Shown piece after piece: positions 1 through 13,670 of a stretch of 64,000 nucleotides of DNA; positions within the stretch are counted from its first letter, which is position 1, and every line of letters begins with the position of its first letter. The stretch is from Scylla paramamosain (taxonomy: Eukaryota; Arthropoda; Malacostraca; Decapoda; Portunidae), in the NCBI RefSeq assembly GCF_035594125.1, contig NC_087155.1, positions 3,461,692-3,525,691 on the forward strand, in the 5' to 3' direction. The translations under genes were made by a program, and so were the position numbers. The notes under the pieces are model-generated. The model was not told the DNA's origin. It saw only the letters and a list, made by a program, of their open reading frames with translations, and searched no databases.

Positions 1-830
1 CTACCAACCTGACTGACCCTGACAACTCCAAAGACCACCACCCACCTGGGAAGCACGGGAGGTGAGTGTGCAGCACCTTCCTTCCCTCCCCAGTCTCACA
101 GTTTGACTTTGACCACCAATCTGACTCATTTTACCAACTCCAAAGAGCAACTCCAACTTTACAGACCACCACCACCACCACTCCTCTGATCTTGGCAAGG
201 TGAGTGCGTAGCACTTCCCTTGACTGACCCTGACTGATTGACCTTGGCAACTCCAAAAACAACCAACCTGACTGACTTACAGATATGTAATCACCAAACT
301 GACTGGCCCTGGGGAGCATGGGAGGTGAGTGTGCAGCTACTCCCTACCCTTCTCAGTCTCCCAGTTTGACTTGACTCATCTTGGCAACTTCAAAGAGCAA
401 CTCCAAAATGTACAGACCACCAGTACCTCCTACTCTGACCCACTCTGACCCTGATCCCTACATCCTACCCTATCCTGGCAAGGTGAGTGCGAAGCACTTC
501 CCTACCACCAGCCTGACTGACAGTGACAACTCTAAAAACAACCAACCTGACTGACTTACAAATCTTACTGTAATCTGGCAACAGACCACCAAACTGACTG
601 ACCCTGGGGAGCATGGTAGGTGAGTGTGCAGCACCTCTCTACCCTTCCCAGTCTCACAGTTTGACTTCCACCACCAATCTGACTCATCCTACCAACTCCA
701 AATGTACAGACCACCACCAGGTGTGCAGCACCTCACTACCCTTCCCAGTTCCACCAACCTGACTTGAATTATGACTGGGAAGCAAGGGAGGTGAGTGTGC
801 AGTACCTCCTACTTTCCCCAATCTGACTAT
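1..830. repeat. Degenerate ~290-bp tandem repeat, about three units
   Basis: The same words recur in order with a spacing of about 283-296 bp. A GGCAAGGTGAGTGCG word is near 194 and 477, CACCAAACTGACTG is near 293 and 588, and GGTGAGTGTGCAGC is near 60, 324 and 619, with a decayed version near 789. Units also share a CAGTCTCACAGTTTGACTT-like word. Each unit has GGTGAGTG words resembling splice donors, but I see no coding exons around them. The repeat continues off the left edge, so the true copy number is unknown. Confidence 0.75.
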
Positions 831-857
831 CTCATCACCAACCAACTCAGACCACCA

Positions 858-1045
858 AACTGACTGTCTTAGAAGAAGAAGAACAGAAAGCAACTCCATC
901 AGAGGAAGAAGAAGCAGCAGCACCAGCAGCATTACCGCCATCAGAGGAAGAAAACAAAAAAAAAAAGCAGAGAAAAAGAACTACCATCACTGCTATCATA
1001 GGAAGAAGCAGCAGCGTCACCGCCATCAGAGGAAGAAACATATAT
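858..1045. repeat. Purine-rich trinucleotide low-complexity tract
   Basis: GAA, CAG and CAC triplets dominate, and a CATCAGAGGAAGAA word occurs three times (near 898, 940 and 1024), twice preceded by CCGC. Any translation is compositionally trivial (Arg/Lys/Gln or Ser/Leu runs) and is interrupted by stops, so this is not called as a gene. Confidence 0.7.
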
Positions 1046-3072
<2,027 letters not shown>

Positions 3073-4118
3073 GGGGAGTTTTCGGAACTAAACCGCTAGA
3101 TGTCGTTGCTGCTCATCTAACTGTAGGAAAGAGAGCTAAAATATTGTTGTAGTAAATTCCCAGGTGTGTAAAGATGCATAGAACATTGATCATCACGATA
3201 CTATTGAAATGATGTATCGACTCTTCAATATCCGGTATGGATAATATTGAGAGAATGTGATCAATTTAATTATTATTTTTGTGTGATTATCGAGTAAACT
3301 GCAAGCATTATCTTAAATAAAGCATATTACAAGTATAAAAACTATTGATTTGGACAATGAAAAAAATAAAAAATCACACTGTACTATATAGTATGACACA
3401 ACCTACTCAGTAACATCGTGATATATGGCTCTATTTTCTTTTTTTTTTTTTTTTTTTGTGGGAATTTTAGCATCCCCTTCACGAAGCGAGCGACAAGGCA
3501 AAGTAATCGAGAACCAAAAGAAACATCTTTCAGGCGATCTCTCATCTGCTGTAGTGTCCAGCTACCGTAACCCATTGCTTAAGGCGTTGTGGAGATGGGC
3601 ACCGCAGCAACATTCAACTTCTTGTCCAACAACGTGTTTCTTAAGTTCAACCAGGGCGGCCGAGTCAGGCGTTTGTTTTGGTTAGAGATACAGCATCACC
3701 AGGACACTCGAGTTGCCATTTTTTTTATTAAAATTGCCGTTTCCATAAACTAGGAAGGAGATCTATGTAATTTGGACTTTTGATTGTCACAGACATATTG
3801 CCTTTATGTTTACTGTCGTCTAGATTAAGACGTTTCCAATCAAGAGTGTATTCATTTGGAAATCTTAAGACGACCAAATAAATCTAAATGCCGATTCACT
3901 AGAAAATCAACTTATATACATTTGTTCATGAAAAGAGTTTAATTTTACTTGTGTTACTACTTAGAAGGGATTACGTAGAAAAATATATTATTTAAGCCCA
4001 TTGCATCTTCATGTAAATAGAATAACACTGTAGGTATATCTGATATTGCTTGTATGTGAGAGAAGAGTTTGTGTTTGTGCTGCCACCTGGTGACAACCAC
4101 TAGTTCTGAAAACTCCCC
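3073..4118. mobile_element. Possible ~1.05-kb element with 18-bp inverted termini
   Basis: Bases 3073-3090 begin GGGGAGTTTTC and are an inverted match, 17 of 18 bases, to 4101-4118. The next bases inward are also loosely similar. A pairing this good about 1 kb apart is unlikely by chance. The interior contains a GC-richer stretch (about 3465-3700) unlike its surroundings. No target-site duplication is evident and no transposase is recognisable, so it could be a non-autonomous DNA transposon or two inverted copies of a short dispersed repeat. Superfamily unassigned. Confidence 0.3.
3595..3753 (+). CDS. Short open reading frame of 52 codons, unknown
   Basis: This ATG-initiated frame starts M-G-T-A-A-T-F-N-F-L-S-N-N and ends at TAG 3751-3753. 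It lies in a locally GC-rich patch inside the possible TIR element. The same patch is also open in another frame on this strand and in one on the reverse strand, which weakens the coding case. No domain, signal peptide or membrane segment is visible. It is recorded only because its composition differs from the AT-rich surroundings. Confidence 0.12.
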   Translation: MGTAATFNFLSNNVFLKFNQGGRVRRLFWLEIQHHQDTRVAIFFIKIAVSIN

Positions 4119-4335
4119 ATTGGTATTGATATTATTTTTAACTCTGATTTCAGAACATACATAAGAACATAAGAAATAATAGAAGCTGCAAGAAGCGACT
4201 AGGCTTACATGTGGCAGTCCCTGTATGAAATATACCTACCTATTTCCACCAATTATCCCCATCCATAAACCTGTCTAATCTTCTCTTAAAGCTCTCTAAT
4301 GTCCTAGCACTAACAACATGATTACTGAGTCCGTT

Positions 4336-5741
4336 CTACTCATCTACCACTCTATTTGAAAACCAATTTTTTCCTATCTCCTTCCTAAACCTAGATTTTT
4401 CAAGCTTGAACCCGTTATTTCTTGTTCTACCCTGGTTGCTGATCCTAAAAATTTTGCTTACATCCCCCTTGTTATAACCCTTATACCACTTAAAGACTTC
4501 TATCAAGTCCCCTCTTAACCTACGTCTCTCTAAAGAATGTAAATTTAACAGCTTCAGCCTCGCCTCGTAAGGAATACTCCTCGTCCCCTGTATCCTTTTA
4601 GTCATTCTCCTCTGTACTGATTCTAATAGACCTATAACTTTTCTGTAATGTTGGGACCAAAACTGCACAGCGTAGTCTAGATGAGGCCTGACCAGCGCCA
4701 AGTATAACTTTAATATTACTTCCGGCCTTCTACTTTTAACACTCCTTAAATTGAACCCTAGTACCCTATTTGCCCTGTTTCTGGCCTCTATGCATTGTTT
4801 TTCCTAGACGGAGTTCAGAGATAACTATAACTCCTAAATCTTTGTCGTACCCTGTACCTACCAGAGTTTGGTTGTTTAATGTGTACCTACTGTGTGGGTT
4901 TCCTCTACCTACGCTAAGTACTTTGCATTTATCGATATTAAACTGCATTTGCCATCTGTCCATCCATTCATTCATCCTATCTAAATCTGTCTGCAAGGCG
5001 ATGGCATCCGATTCTGCCCTAATTAATCTACCTATCTTTGTGTCATCCGCAAATTTACTAACATCACTACTAATTCCACTATCTAGGTCATTGATATATA
5101 TTAGAAATAACAATGGCCCTAATACTGATCCCTGTGGCACCCCACTAATTACATGACCCCACTCGAATTTCGAGCCGTTTATTACAACTCTTTGTCACCT
5201 GTCACTAAGCCATGACCCTATCCAGCCTAACACCTTCCCATCTATCCCGTGTGCCCTAACCTTTCTCAGGAGCCTTTGATGGGGTACCTTGTCAAATGCT
5301 TTACTAAAGTCCAGATATAAAATATCATAACTATCACCATTATCTACTGCCTCGTAAACTTTACTGTAAAAACTCAACAAGTTTGTCAGGCAAGACTTCC
5401 CCTTCGTGAAGCCATGCTGTGACTGATTTATCAAGTTATGTTTGTCTAAATGTTCCCTAATGTTCCTCTCTATTATTGACTCTAATATTTTACCTACAAC
5501 TGAAGTTAATTAAGCTGATAGGTCTATAGTTAGACGCTAAAGTTTTATCTCCTTTCTTAGAGATGGGTACTACATTAGCCTGCCTCCACATTACTGGTAC
5601 CTCACCCGACTCCAGTGATTTCCTAAAGACAGAAACTAACGGCTTACGAATAATCTCTTTGCATTCCTTAATTACTCTGGGATATATTTCATCTGTTCCT
5701 GGTGTCTTGAACTTTTTTAGCCTATCTATCTCCTGTTGCAC
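4336..5741 (-). pseudogene. CR1-like reverse transcriptase, frameshifted
   Basis: Pieces in different frames read in order. At 5741-5490 are FKTPGTDEIYPRVIKE and NYRPISLI. At 5434-5195 are QHGFTKGKSCLTNLL and LYLDFSKAFDKVPHQRLLRK. At 5140-4766 are MPQGSVLGPLLFLIYINDL and the catalytic FADDTK motif. At 4701-4336 is the C-terminal region with VQFWSQHYRK and RRRLRGDLIEVFKW. FADD in place of the more common YADD is usual in this LINE group. The order and spacing fit one ancestral ORF2 broken by small indels. The enzyme would have copied its own RNA at a nicked target; this copy cannot. Confidence 0.85.
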
Positions 5742-5854
5742 TATCTCCCTATTTATGGAAATATGTCAGCTTCTCATTCTCATCTGCTCTAAACATCTGT
5801 TCACTATTTGGCATATCCTGCATGTTTTCCTGGGTGAAGACAGTTAAAAAAAAA

Positions 5855-6442
5855 CTAATTCAGAATTTTACTAATCTCCCCAGAACTAACCAGCTCCTCA
5901 TCTGCTGCCTTTAATGGACCTATAGTATCCTTATTCTTCGTCCTGTATACCTGATAAAATCCCTTGGGGTCCGTCTTCGCCTTACTGGCTACCTTTAATT
6001 CATAATTGCCCTTAGCTTTCCTCGTTATCTTCCTGACTCTTCTAACTAATTCATTATATTGTGACCTTACAACTTCTTCACCTGCCCTTAATCTCTTATA
6101 CATACTTCTCTTACGCCCTATATAATGCTTTAACCTAGCAGTCATCCACTTAGAGTCATTTTTCTGTGATCTTATTGCCCTATACAGGATATTTGCTAAC
6201 TGACCTGTATGAACTTTATCTGTGAAATATTTATACAATTCATCTACATTTACCTCACCTAATCCCCTCATCTCGGCCCCTACCATCCTCTCCACTCCCT
6301 CATCTACTCGCCTCGACCTCACCTCTTTCATTTCAGCATGACCTGACATTCCAACATACTCACACCCATCTCCCCCTTCCTCTTTCCTCCGCCCCTTCCG
6401 GACACATCTTCCCTCCTCTTGTCCTACACCCTCACGCCTCAC
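5855..6442 (-). pseudogene. CR1-like ORF2 linker region between EN and RT
   Basis: A ~195-residue open stretch is rich in Arg, Lys and Glu. It contains KWMTARLKHYIGRKRSMYKR and SKAKTDPKGFYQVYRTKNKD, words characteristic of the segment between endonuclease and reverse transcriptase in CR1/L2-type LINEs. The downstream boundary is a frame break before the RT at 5741. The first ~60 residues are low-complexity and may not be native protein. This is a fragment of a dead element and not a host gene. Confidence 0.7.
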
Positions 6443-6500
6443 CTCACCTCTCTTATCCTGCCTTACATCTTGTCATGTAATTAGTGTCTCTGAACTCCGT

Positions 6501-7010
6501 CCCTGACCAGACCGGGAAGAATTACCACCATGATATTTGTGACCTAACCTAAGGCAATTTTTTTTAGCGTCATAACCTTTGTTGCAGCTTTATTCAAGTA
6601 AAATCAAAGAGAGGAAAGCTTGTATTCTTCTGTGAGGTGTTCTTATCTGTCTCTGTGTGTGTTGATTGTCGCCTTGAAAAGTCAAGGTGACGTGGGCCTT
6701 GATGATTAGAGCAAACCCACACTATTTGTCTCCCTTTTTTTTTAGAGGCTCGTCGTTGTAGATTTCTGAAAATATTAGTTTTATCACGTTTTTTTTTTTT
6801 CTTCATCACCATATGAAAGAAAATTTATCATTTTCTTTATCATTTAGTAACGTATTAAATACCTTTCGAGGGATAATTCCCCTAGTGGAGCGAGGGGGCT
6901 CAATTTTTGTTACCGCACATCTCTACACCCCACCGCTCCCGCCTGGCCCTGGAGGGCACAACGATGATTTGGCGAGGAGCACCTTTTGGTGTCCATAGTA
7001 TATAAAAATT
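6501..7010. other. Spacer between the two CR1-like copies
   Basis: No gene recognised. It contains a ~190-bp GC-richer patch (6850-6998) with no recognisable protein. Its left edge (6472-6500) is a short plus-strand CR1 scrap discussed in the findings. Confidence 0.4.
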
Positions 7011-8097
7011 TCGTCACACGGGATAGATGGGAAAGTGTTAGGCCGGATAGGGTCATGGCTTAGCGACAGGCGACAGAGTTGTAATAAACGGCTAGAAATC
7101 CAAGTGGGGTCATGTAATTAGTGGGATGCCACAGGGATCAGTATTAGGGCTATTGTTATTTCTAATATATATCAATGACTTGGATAGTGGAATTAGTAGT
7201 GATGTTAGTAAATTTGCGGATGACACAAAGATAGGTAGATTAATTAGGTCAGAATCAGATGCCATCGCCTTGCAGACAGATTTAGATAGGATGAATGAAT
7301 GGACGGACAGATGGCAAATGCAGTTTAATATCAATAAATGCGAAGTACTTAGCGTAGGTAGAGGAAACCCACACAGTAGGTACACATTAAACAACCAAAC
7401 TCTGGTAGGTACAGGGTACGAAAAAGATTTAGGAGTTATAGTTAGCTCTGAACTCCGTCTAGGAAAATAATCCATAGCGGCCAGAAACAGGGCAAATAGG
7501 GTACTAGGATTCATTTTTAGGAGTTAAAAGTAGAAGGCCGGAAGTAATATTAAAGTTATACTTGGCGCTGGTCAGACCTCATCTAGACTACGTTGTGCAG
7601 TTCTGGTCCCCACATTACAGGAAAGATATAGGTCTATTAGAATCAGTACAGAGGAGAATGACCGAAAGGATACAGGGGACGAGGAGTATTCCTTACTAGG
7701 CGATATTGAAGTTTACATTCTTTAGAAAGACGTAGGTTAAGAGGGAACCTGATAGAAGTCTTTATGTGGTATAAGGGTTATAACAAGGGGGACGTAAGCA
7801 AAATTTTTAGGATCAGTAACCAGGGTAGAACAAGAAATAACGGGTTCAAGCTTGAAAAATTTAGGTTTAAGAAGGAGATAGGAAAAATTGGGTCTCAAAT
7901 AGAGTGGTAGATGAGTGGAACGGACTCAGTAATCATGTTGTAAGCGCTAGGAAATTAGAGAGCTTTAAAAGAAGATTAGACAGGTCTATGGATGGGGATA
8001 ATAGATGGAAATAGGTAGGTATATTTCATACAGGGACTGCTACGTGTAAGTCTGGTCGCTTCTTGCAGCTTCTCTTATTTCCTATGTTCTTATGTTC
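7011..8097 (+). mobile_element. CR1-like non-LTR retrotransposon, 5'-truncated copy 2
   Basis: This is the same family as 4152-6478 but on the plus strand. It begins inside the RT at the position equivalent to about 5255 of the first copy and runs to an ATGTTCTTATGTTCTG 3' end at about 8082-8097. The shared 3' octamer tail and colinearity make it an independent, more severely 5'-truncated insertion. Frame breaks are scattered through the C-terminal region. Confidence 0.85.
7126..8005 (+). pseudogene. CR1-like reverse transcriptase remnant
   Basis: 7126-7470 is open and carries MPQGSVLGLLLFLIYINDL and the FADDTK catalytic motif, followed by the QFNINKCEVLSVGRGNPHSR region and the KDLGVIV motif. 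After a stop near 7468 the C-terminal part continues in other frames to about 8005 (VRPHLDYVVQFW-like, then the basic region). The upstream half of the RT is missing. It is non-functional. Confidence 0.8.
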
Positions 8098-8762
8098 TGA
8101 TGAGAGCCAGTCTTGGTTGACACCATCAGACTCGGACACTTTTTTTTCTTTTTGTCTTTAGGGTTTAACACAGTCCTCTGATTTTGTGTTTGTCTTGTCG
8201 GATGCAGCAGCGGCGGGATCTTTTTCCTTCCTCGCGGCCAGACGACGAGGACTGGCTTTTTCCTGCTCCTCCTGACACACTCACAATTTACTGGTGAGTG
8301 ATGGGGACGGAGCTGTTTTTTGTAGCACAGTGTACGTCCTTCCATTTTTAGGTTTACATTTTAGTGAAGCCTGGCATGCTTGCCTATGTTATTCCATGTG
8401 CATGTAAGGAAAGGTTGCTTGCTTGACAAAGTGTCTGGCTCACTGCAGACACTTGCTTTATGCTGCACTGTAATAAACAAATAATTTCTCAATGTAAAGG
8501 AAACAGTGAGTCACAAAAGTGCCTCTCAATACGATGTGGTAATGAAAAGCAGAATATGAAATAAATAGATAATAAATAAGTGAATAAATAAATAAATAAA
8601 TAAATGGACGAATTAATGCGTACCCTAGAGAACATTTCATACCTGCTGAGCTTACCATAGCAAATAATGATATGCTACAAAAAATGCACACAAGTATATG
8701 AAGATGGAAAAAAATGGGGGAAGTCTGTCTTGTGTTGTTATTTGTATGGTTACTGCTCTTCA
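8098..8762. other. Unassigned sequence with a short (TAAA)n run
   Basis: No gene is recognised. A (TAAA)n tetranucleotide run lies at about 8578-8604. The 8100-8345 stretch is less AT-rich and has one weak open frame on the minus strand that I do not recognise and do not call. Confidence 0.4.
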
Positions 8763-8985
8763 GAATTTGCCATCAGCATGCGTCTCTCCTTCCCCACGCC
8801 GACGCTACACAAGACTTTCACCTTATTCCGTTCCCTTTCAATAGTCCAGGAGTTAAGCAATATCTTCATTCTTTCATCCCCTTCATTGGTGAACTCTGGA
8901 ATTCTCTGCCTGTTTCTGTTTTTTCCCCTTCCTGTGACTAGTTTTTTTTTTTTTTTAAGAGTATTGAGGCACTTCCAGAAACATA
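8763..8985 (+). pseudogene. Decayed 3' end of a jockey-like LINE ORF
   Basis: In the frame of 8714-8941 the translation includes SPGVKQYLHSFIPFIGELWN and SLPVSVFSPSCD. These match the C-terminal LINE region with the NARVNQY, FIPFSGKLWNSLPASVF and SYDLNSFK words seen in copy B. Only this short piece is left, with a stop at the expected SYDL-N position. It is a relative, not a close copy, of the jockey-like family in the satellite. It lies just outside the satellite edge. Confidence 0.65.
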
Positions 8986-9239
8986 TTTAGATTTTTTATT
9001 ATTGACTTTTTTTTCGTCGGTATGTATGGAAGCGGCAACTGAAAAGATTTTTTTTTTTTTTTTTTTTTTGTTCCTCTGTTTGCCATTCGCCAAGAAGATA
9101 TGAGAGCGTGAGTGGCATATAGTGGCTATATGCAAATGTAAGAATAACATTTTATACTGACTTTAAATTAAACATGTATTGCATTGTTTACTCCAGTGTT
9201 TCAAGTTGAGCCGTCCAATATCTTTTGCGTCTAATTGAT
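8986..9239. other. Left boundary zone of the satellite
   Basis: T-rich sequence with a homopolymer T run at 9048-9069. No gene is recognised. The first clear satellite words (GGTGCTATTCAC, then TTTTGGTACATAAGAAGCTC) appear from about 9247, so the boundary is placed near 9240 with an uncertainty of some tens of bases. Confidence 0.5.
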
Positions 9240-10774
9240 TTTATAAGGTGCTATTCACAAGTTATAGCCTTTTGGTACATAAGAAGCTCAGATACACATA
9301 TAATACACGCTTCTTGTAATATCGTTTCGTTTCCCATATAGGGTACTTTGCATGCATTTTACCGTTCGTTTTTATGGAACAATATCAGAAACATTGAAAA
9401 TACATTTTTTTTTTTGGGGGGGTGTGGTAATTTTTTTGTTTCTCCTTAAAGGGTGTTTTGTATACGTTTGATACGCAAGAAGCTAAAAAAAATGAAAAAA
9501 AAAAACACGTTTTTAATAATGTTGCTGTGTATTCCAGTAGAGGATCTTTTCCATGCATTTTAGCATTTTGGTGACTAAAACGTTCAAAAAACTGAAAAGG
9601 CACATTTTTTATGATATTTGGTTTCCTCATATAATGTTCTCCTGTTTCTACATATAGAGTGCTATTTATGTGTTTTTGCATTCTGTTACCTTAGGAGATC
9701 AATAACATTTATCATACACGTTTTTGGTAATATGTTTTTGTATCACAATATGGGGTTCTTTGCATGGTTTTTCGCGTTTTTGTGTTAGAAACTCAAAAAC
9801 TGTAAATCCACTGTTTTTATAAAGTTATTCTGTTTCTTCATAAAGGGTGTTTTGCATGCGTTTTGGCGTTTTGGTATGGAAGTCTTAAAACAAAGAAATA
9901 TAAGGTAATTTCCATGATTTTTAGCGTTTTGGTGCCTAACAAGCTCAAAAACACTCAAAGGACACGTTTCTCGTAATGTCATTTCGTTTCCCCATATAGA
10001 GTGCTTTGCATACCTTTGATCTTTTGGAACCTAACAACGTGAAAAAGCACTAAAAATAAACCTTTTTCGTAAGGTTTTGTTATTTTTCCGTATAGAGCGC
10101 TATTCATGCTTTGTAGAGTTTTGGTACCTAATACACGTTTATCGTAATGTCATTCTATTTCCCCATAATGAGTACTTTGCATGCATTCTGGCATTTTAGT
10201 ACTTAACAATATAAAAAGACTCAAAACAGACGTTTTTGGCAAAGTTGTTCTTTTACTCCATATAAAGTGCCATTTACGCATTTTAGTGTATTGTGTAATT
10301 CCTGTAATATCGTTTCTTTTCCCATATCTTTCTTTTGCATCCATATTGGCGTTGTTGTACGCAAGAAGCTCAAAAACACACGTTTTTGGTAAAGTTTTTT
10401 TTTTTTTTTTTTTTTAGTTTTAGCGTTTTGGTACGTAAGAAGCTCAAAATCACTCAAACGTTTTTCGTTAAGTTTTGTATTCCGATATATGGTTTTTATG
10501 TACATTTTACCGTTTTGGTGCCTAAAACGCTGATAAAAACACTGAAAGAGCACTTATCTGTTAATGTCATTTTCTTTTCCCATATATATAGTGTTTTGCA
10601 TACATTTTGGCGATTTTGTGTGTAACTAGCTTAAAAACACTCAAAATGATTGTTTTTGTCAATGTTATGCTGTTTCTCCATAGAAGGTGTTTTGCTTGTA
10701 CATTAACATTTTGGTACATAAGAAGTTCAAGAAACATTCAAAAGACATGTTATTCTTATTCCAAAAGGAGGAGA
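9240..10774 (+). repeat. Satellite segment, left edge to LINE copy A
   Basis: About 16 monomers, all plus orientation. An A-variant with the AGATCAATAAC word occurs near 9697. Monomers near the edge are no more degraded than inside, so the edge looks abrupt. Poly-T runs replace parts of monomers near 10396-10415. Confidence 0.85.
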
Positions 10775-11018
10775 CAGTAGACACCTGCCGAAACGATAAT
10801 TACTCCCAGTGATGTCTAAAGCATTGTCTAAAGCAGGGGGTGTTGTGAACTTAACATTAAACCCAGCTGTGACCTCACTGAACGTTTCCCTTTGTGTCTC
10901 ACAACACAAGGGGGCAGTCACAGCCTGCCCTCTAAAGACAACTCTCTTCCTCCACACAAAACTACAAGCACCTAATAACACACACACACACCCTTCACTC
11001 AAAAATTTCAAAATCATC

Positions 11019-11935
11019 ATGGCGACTCCTACACCAGCCTTGGAGTCCCCATCTGGGGAGGGGACCATAAATGTCCCCAGGTCGGACTGCCTTTCTGTCG
11101 ACGACCCTAAGTGTCTTGACACCCCCCCTCAACTTCTTCTTCATTAACTTCTGCAACATTTTCTGTCTAAGATCTAATTTTCAATTTGTAGAACACCACC
11201 TCTCCTCTTCTAAACCTCATCTTTTCCTCACTGAAATTCATGTGTCTGAGGCAACTGACAGTATCCCCTTTTCTGTTCCCTCCTACTTTCTCTATCCTCA
11301 TTTTCGATCCAAAGCTGGATGTTGCGTTTATGTGCGCAATGACTTAACCTGCTCTCGTGCCCACGCTCTTGAATCTTCCGAGTTTTCCACCGTCTGGCTA
11401 CGACTACAGAGTCACTCTCAAACTAAATTTATCTGTGCTGTATACCTCTCACCTAACTCCTCTGACTATAAGAAATTCTTTGACTACTTAACTTCCAAAG
11501 TGGAGCACATTCTGACCCTCTTCCCTTTTGCAGAGATCTCCATTCTTGGAGACTTCAATGTTCACCACCAGCTTTGGCTTTCCTCTCCCTTCACTGACCA
11601 TCCTTGTGAAATAGTCTTCAACTTTGCCATCCTTCACGACCTAGAGCAATTGGTGCAACACCCTACTCGTATTCCTGACCGTCTTGGAGATACGCTCAAC
11701 ATTCTTGACCTTTTCTTGACCTCTAATCCTTCTGCTTATGCTGTCACCCTTTCTTCTCCATTGGGCTCCTCCGATCACAATCTCATATCTGTATCTTCTC
11801 CTATCGCTCCAATCCCTAAGCGAAGGTGCCTCTGGCGTTTTTCCTCTGCTAGTTGGGGGGACCTGAGGAGGTATTTTGCTGATTTTCCATGGAATGACTA
11901 CTGCTTCTGTGTCAGAGACCCGTCTTTGTGTCAAA
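11019..11935 (+). pseudogene. Endonuclease domain of LINE copy A
   Basis: The likely start is ATG 11019 (M-A-T-P-T-P-A). A seven-C run at 11122-11128, one C longer than in copy C, shifts the frame to the one open from 11071. In that frame (residue numbers from 11071) the catalytic glutamate in LTE is at 55, GDFN at 160-163 and SDH at 234-236. These are AP-endonuclease-type LINE hallmarks that nick the genomic target. The N-terminal NIRGL motif, intact in copy C, is NIFCL here. The open frame runs into the linker deletion near 11939. Confidence 0.85.
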
Positions 11936-11936
11936 A

Positions 11937-13670
11937 AGTGTCAAAACCTTTCAAGATATAACTCCCTTCGTGACTTCTGGCATCTAGCCAAAAATATCTC
12001 CAATAACTTTGCTTCTTCTTCTTTCCCTCCTTTATTTCAACCAGATGGCACTACTGCTATCACATCTATTTCTAAAGCTGAACTCTTCGCTCAAACCTTT
12101 GCTAAAAACTCTACCTTGGATGATTTTGGGCTTGTTCCTCCCTCTCCTCCACCCTCTGACTACTTCATGCCACCTATTAAAATTATTCACAATGAAGTTT
12201 TCCATGCCCTCGCTGGCCTAAACCCTCAGAAGGCTTATGGATCTGACGGGGTCCCTCCTATTGTTCTCCGAAACTGTGCCTCCGTGCTTGCACCTTACCT
12301 AGTCAAACTCTTTCAGCTCTGTCCATCAACATCTACCTTTCCTTCTTGCTGGAAGTTTGCCTACATTCAGCTTGTTCTTAAAAAGGGTGACCGTTCTAAT
12401 CCCACAAACTACCGTCCTATTGCTTTAATTTCCTGCCTATCTAAAGTTTTTGAATCAACAGGAAGATTCTTAAAAATCTATCACTTCACAACCTTCTATC
12501 TGATCGCTAGTATAGGTTCTGTCAAGGCCGCACTACTGGTGATCTTCTGGCTTTTCTTACTGAGTCTTGGTCATCCTCTTTTAGAGATTTTGGTGAAGCT
12601 TTTGCTGTTGCCTTGGACATATCAAAAGTTTTTGATAGAGTCTGGCACAAAGCTTTGATTTCCAAACTACCCTCCTACGGCTCCTATCCTTCTCTCTGTA
12701 CCTTCATCTCAAGTTTCCTTTCTGACCGTTCTATTGCTGCTGTGGTAGACAGTCACTGTTCTTCTCTTAAATCTATTAACAGTGGTTTTCCTCAGGGTTC
12801 TGTCCTGTCACCCATTCTCTTCTTATTATTCATTAATGATCTTCTAAAACAAACTTCTTCTCCTATCCACTCCTACGCTGATGATACCATCCTGCACGTT
12901 TCCACGTCTTTTCATAGGCGTCCAGCCCTTCAAGAGGTAAACATTTCACGCAGGGAAGCCACAGAATGCTTGACTTCTGACCATTCTAAAATTTCTGATT
13001 GGGGCAGAGCAAACTTGGTATTGTTCAATGCCTCAAAAACTCAATTCTTCCATCTATCAACTCGACACAACCTTCCAGACAACTATCCCCTCTTCTTCAA
13101 TGACACTCAGCTGTCCCCCGCTTCTACACTGAACATCCTTGGTCTGTCCTTTACTTACAATCTGAACTGGAAACTTCACATCTCATCTCTAGCTAAAACA
13201 GCATCTATGAAGTTAGGCGTTCTGAGACGTCTCCGCCAGTTTTTCTCACACCCCCAGCTGCTAACTCTGTACAAGGGCCTTATCCGTCCATGTATGGAGT
13301 ATGCTTCACATGTCTGGGAGGGTTCCACTCATACTGCTCTTCTAGACAGGGTGGAATCAAAAGCTTTTCGTCTCATCAACTCCTCCTCTAACTGACTGTC
13401 TTCGGCCTCTCTCTCACCGCCGCAATGTTGCATCTCTAACTGTCTTCTACCGCTTTTTTCATGCTAACTGCTCTCCTGATCTTGCTAACTGCATGCCTCC
13501 CCTCCTCCCGCGGCCTCGCTGTACAAGACTCTTCTTTCTCTCACCCCTATTCTGTCCACCTCTCTAACGCAAGAGTTAACCAGTATTCTCATTCATCCCT
13601 TCCTCTGGTAAATTCTGGAACTCCCTGCCTGCTTCTGTATTTCCATCTTCCTATGACTTGAATTCCTTCA
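11937..13670 (+). pseudogene. Reverse transcriptase of LINE copy A, frameshifted
   Basis: 11937-12460 reads through [34 protein letters not shown] and KKGDRSNPTNYRPIALIS. A 7-nt deletion relative to copy C (after GTTTTTGAATC, about 12455) breaks the frame. 12613-13395 resumes with MDISKVFDRVWHKAL, the PQGS motif and the intact YADD catalytic motif, then the LTLYKGLIRPCMEYASHVW region. After the stop at 13393 the C-terminal tail continues in another frame to about 13670 (NARVNQY and SYDLNSFK words). All core RT motifs are recognisable, but no single frame spans them. Confidence 0.87.

Larger units (their letters stand above)
4152..6478 (-). mobile_element. CR1-like non-LTR retrotransposon, 5'-truncated, dead
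   Basis: Reading the minus strand there is a linker region, a reverse transcriptase and a C-terminal domain, then a 3' end of ATGTTCTT-like octamers (4152-4180). Octamer tails are a known feature of CR1 elements. The RT and C-terminal region (VRPHLDYAVQFW, RRRLRGDLIEVFKWYKG) are typical of the CR1 group. No endonuclease domain is seen before about 6478, so this copy is 5'-truncated. The reading frame is broken several times. A second copy of the family lies at 7011-8097 on the opposite strand. Confidence 0.85.

Noticed and set aside
858..1041. A coding region for a Ser/Leu- or Arg/Gln-rich protein
   Set aside because: It is trinucleotide low-complexity sequence with open frames on both strands and no flanking gene structure.
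3095..4095. CTCF-type motifs near both ends of the 3073-4118 candidate (CCGCTAGATGTCG and CCACCTGGTGAC)
   Set aside because: Each departs from the CTCF core at two or more key positions, and they could be internal parts of the inverted repeats.
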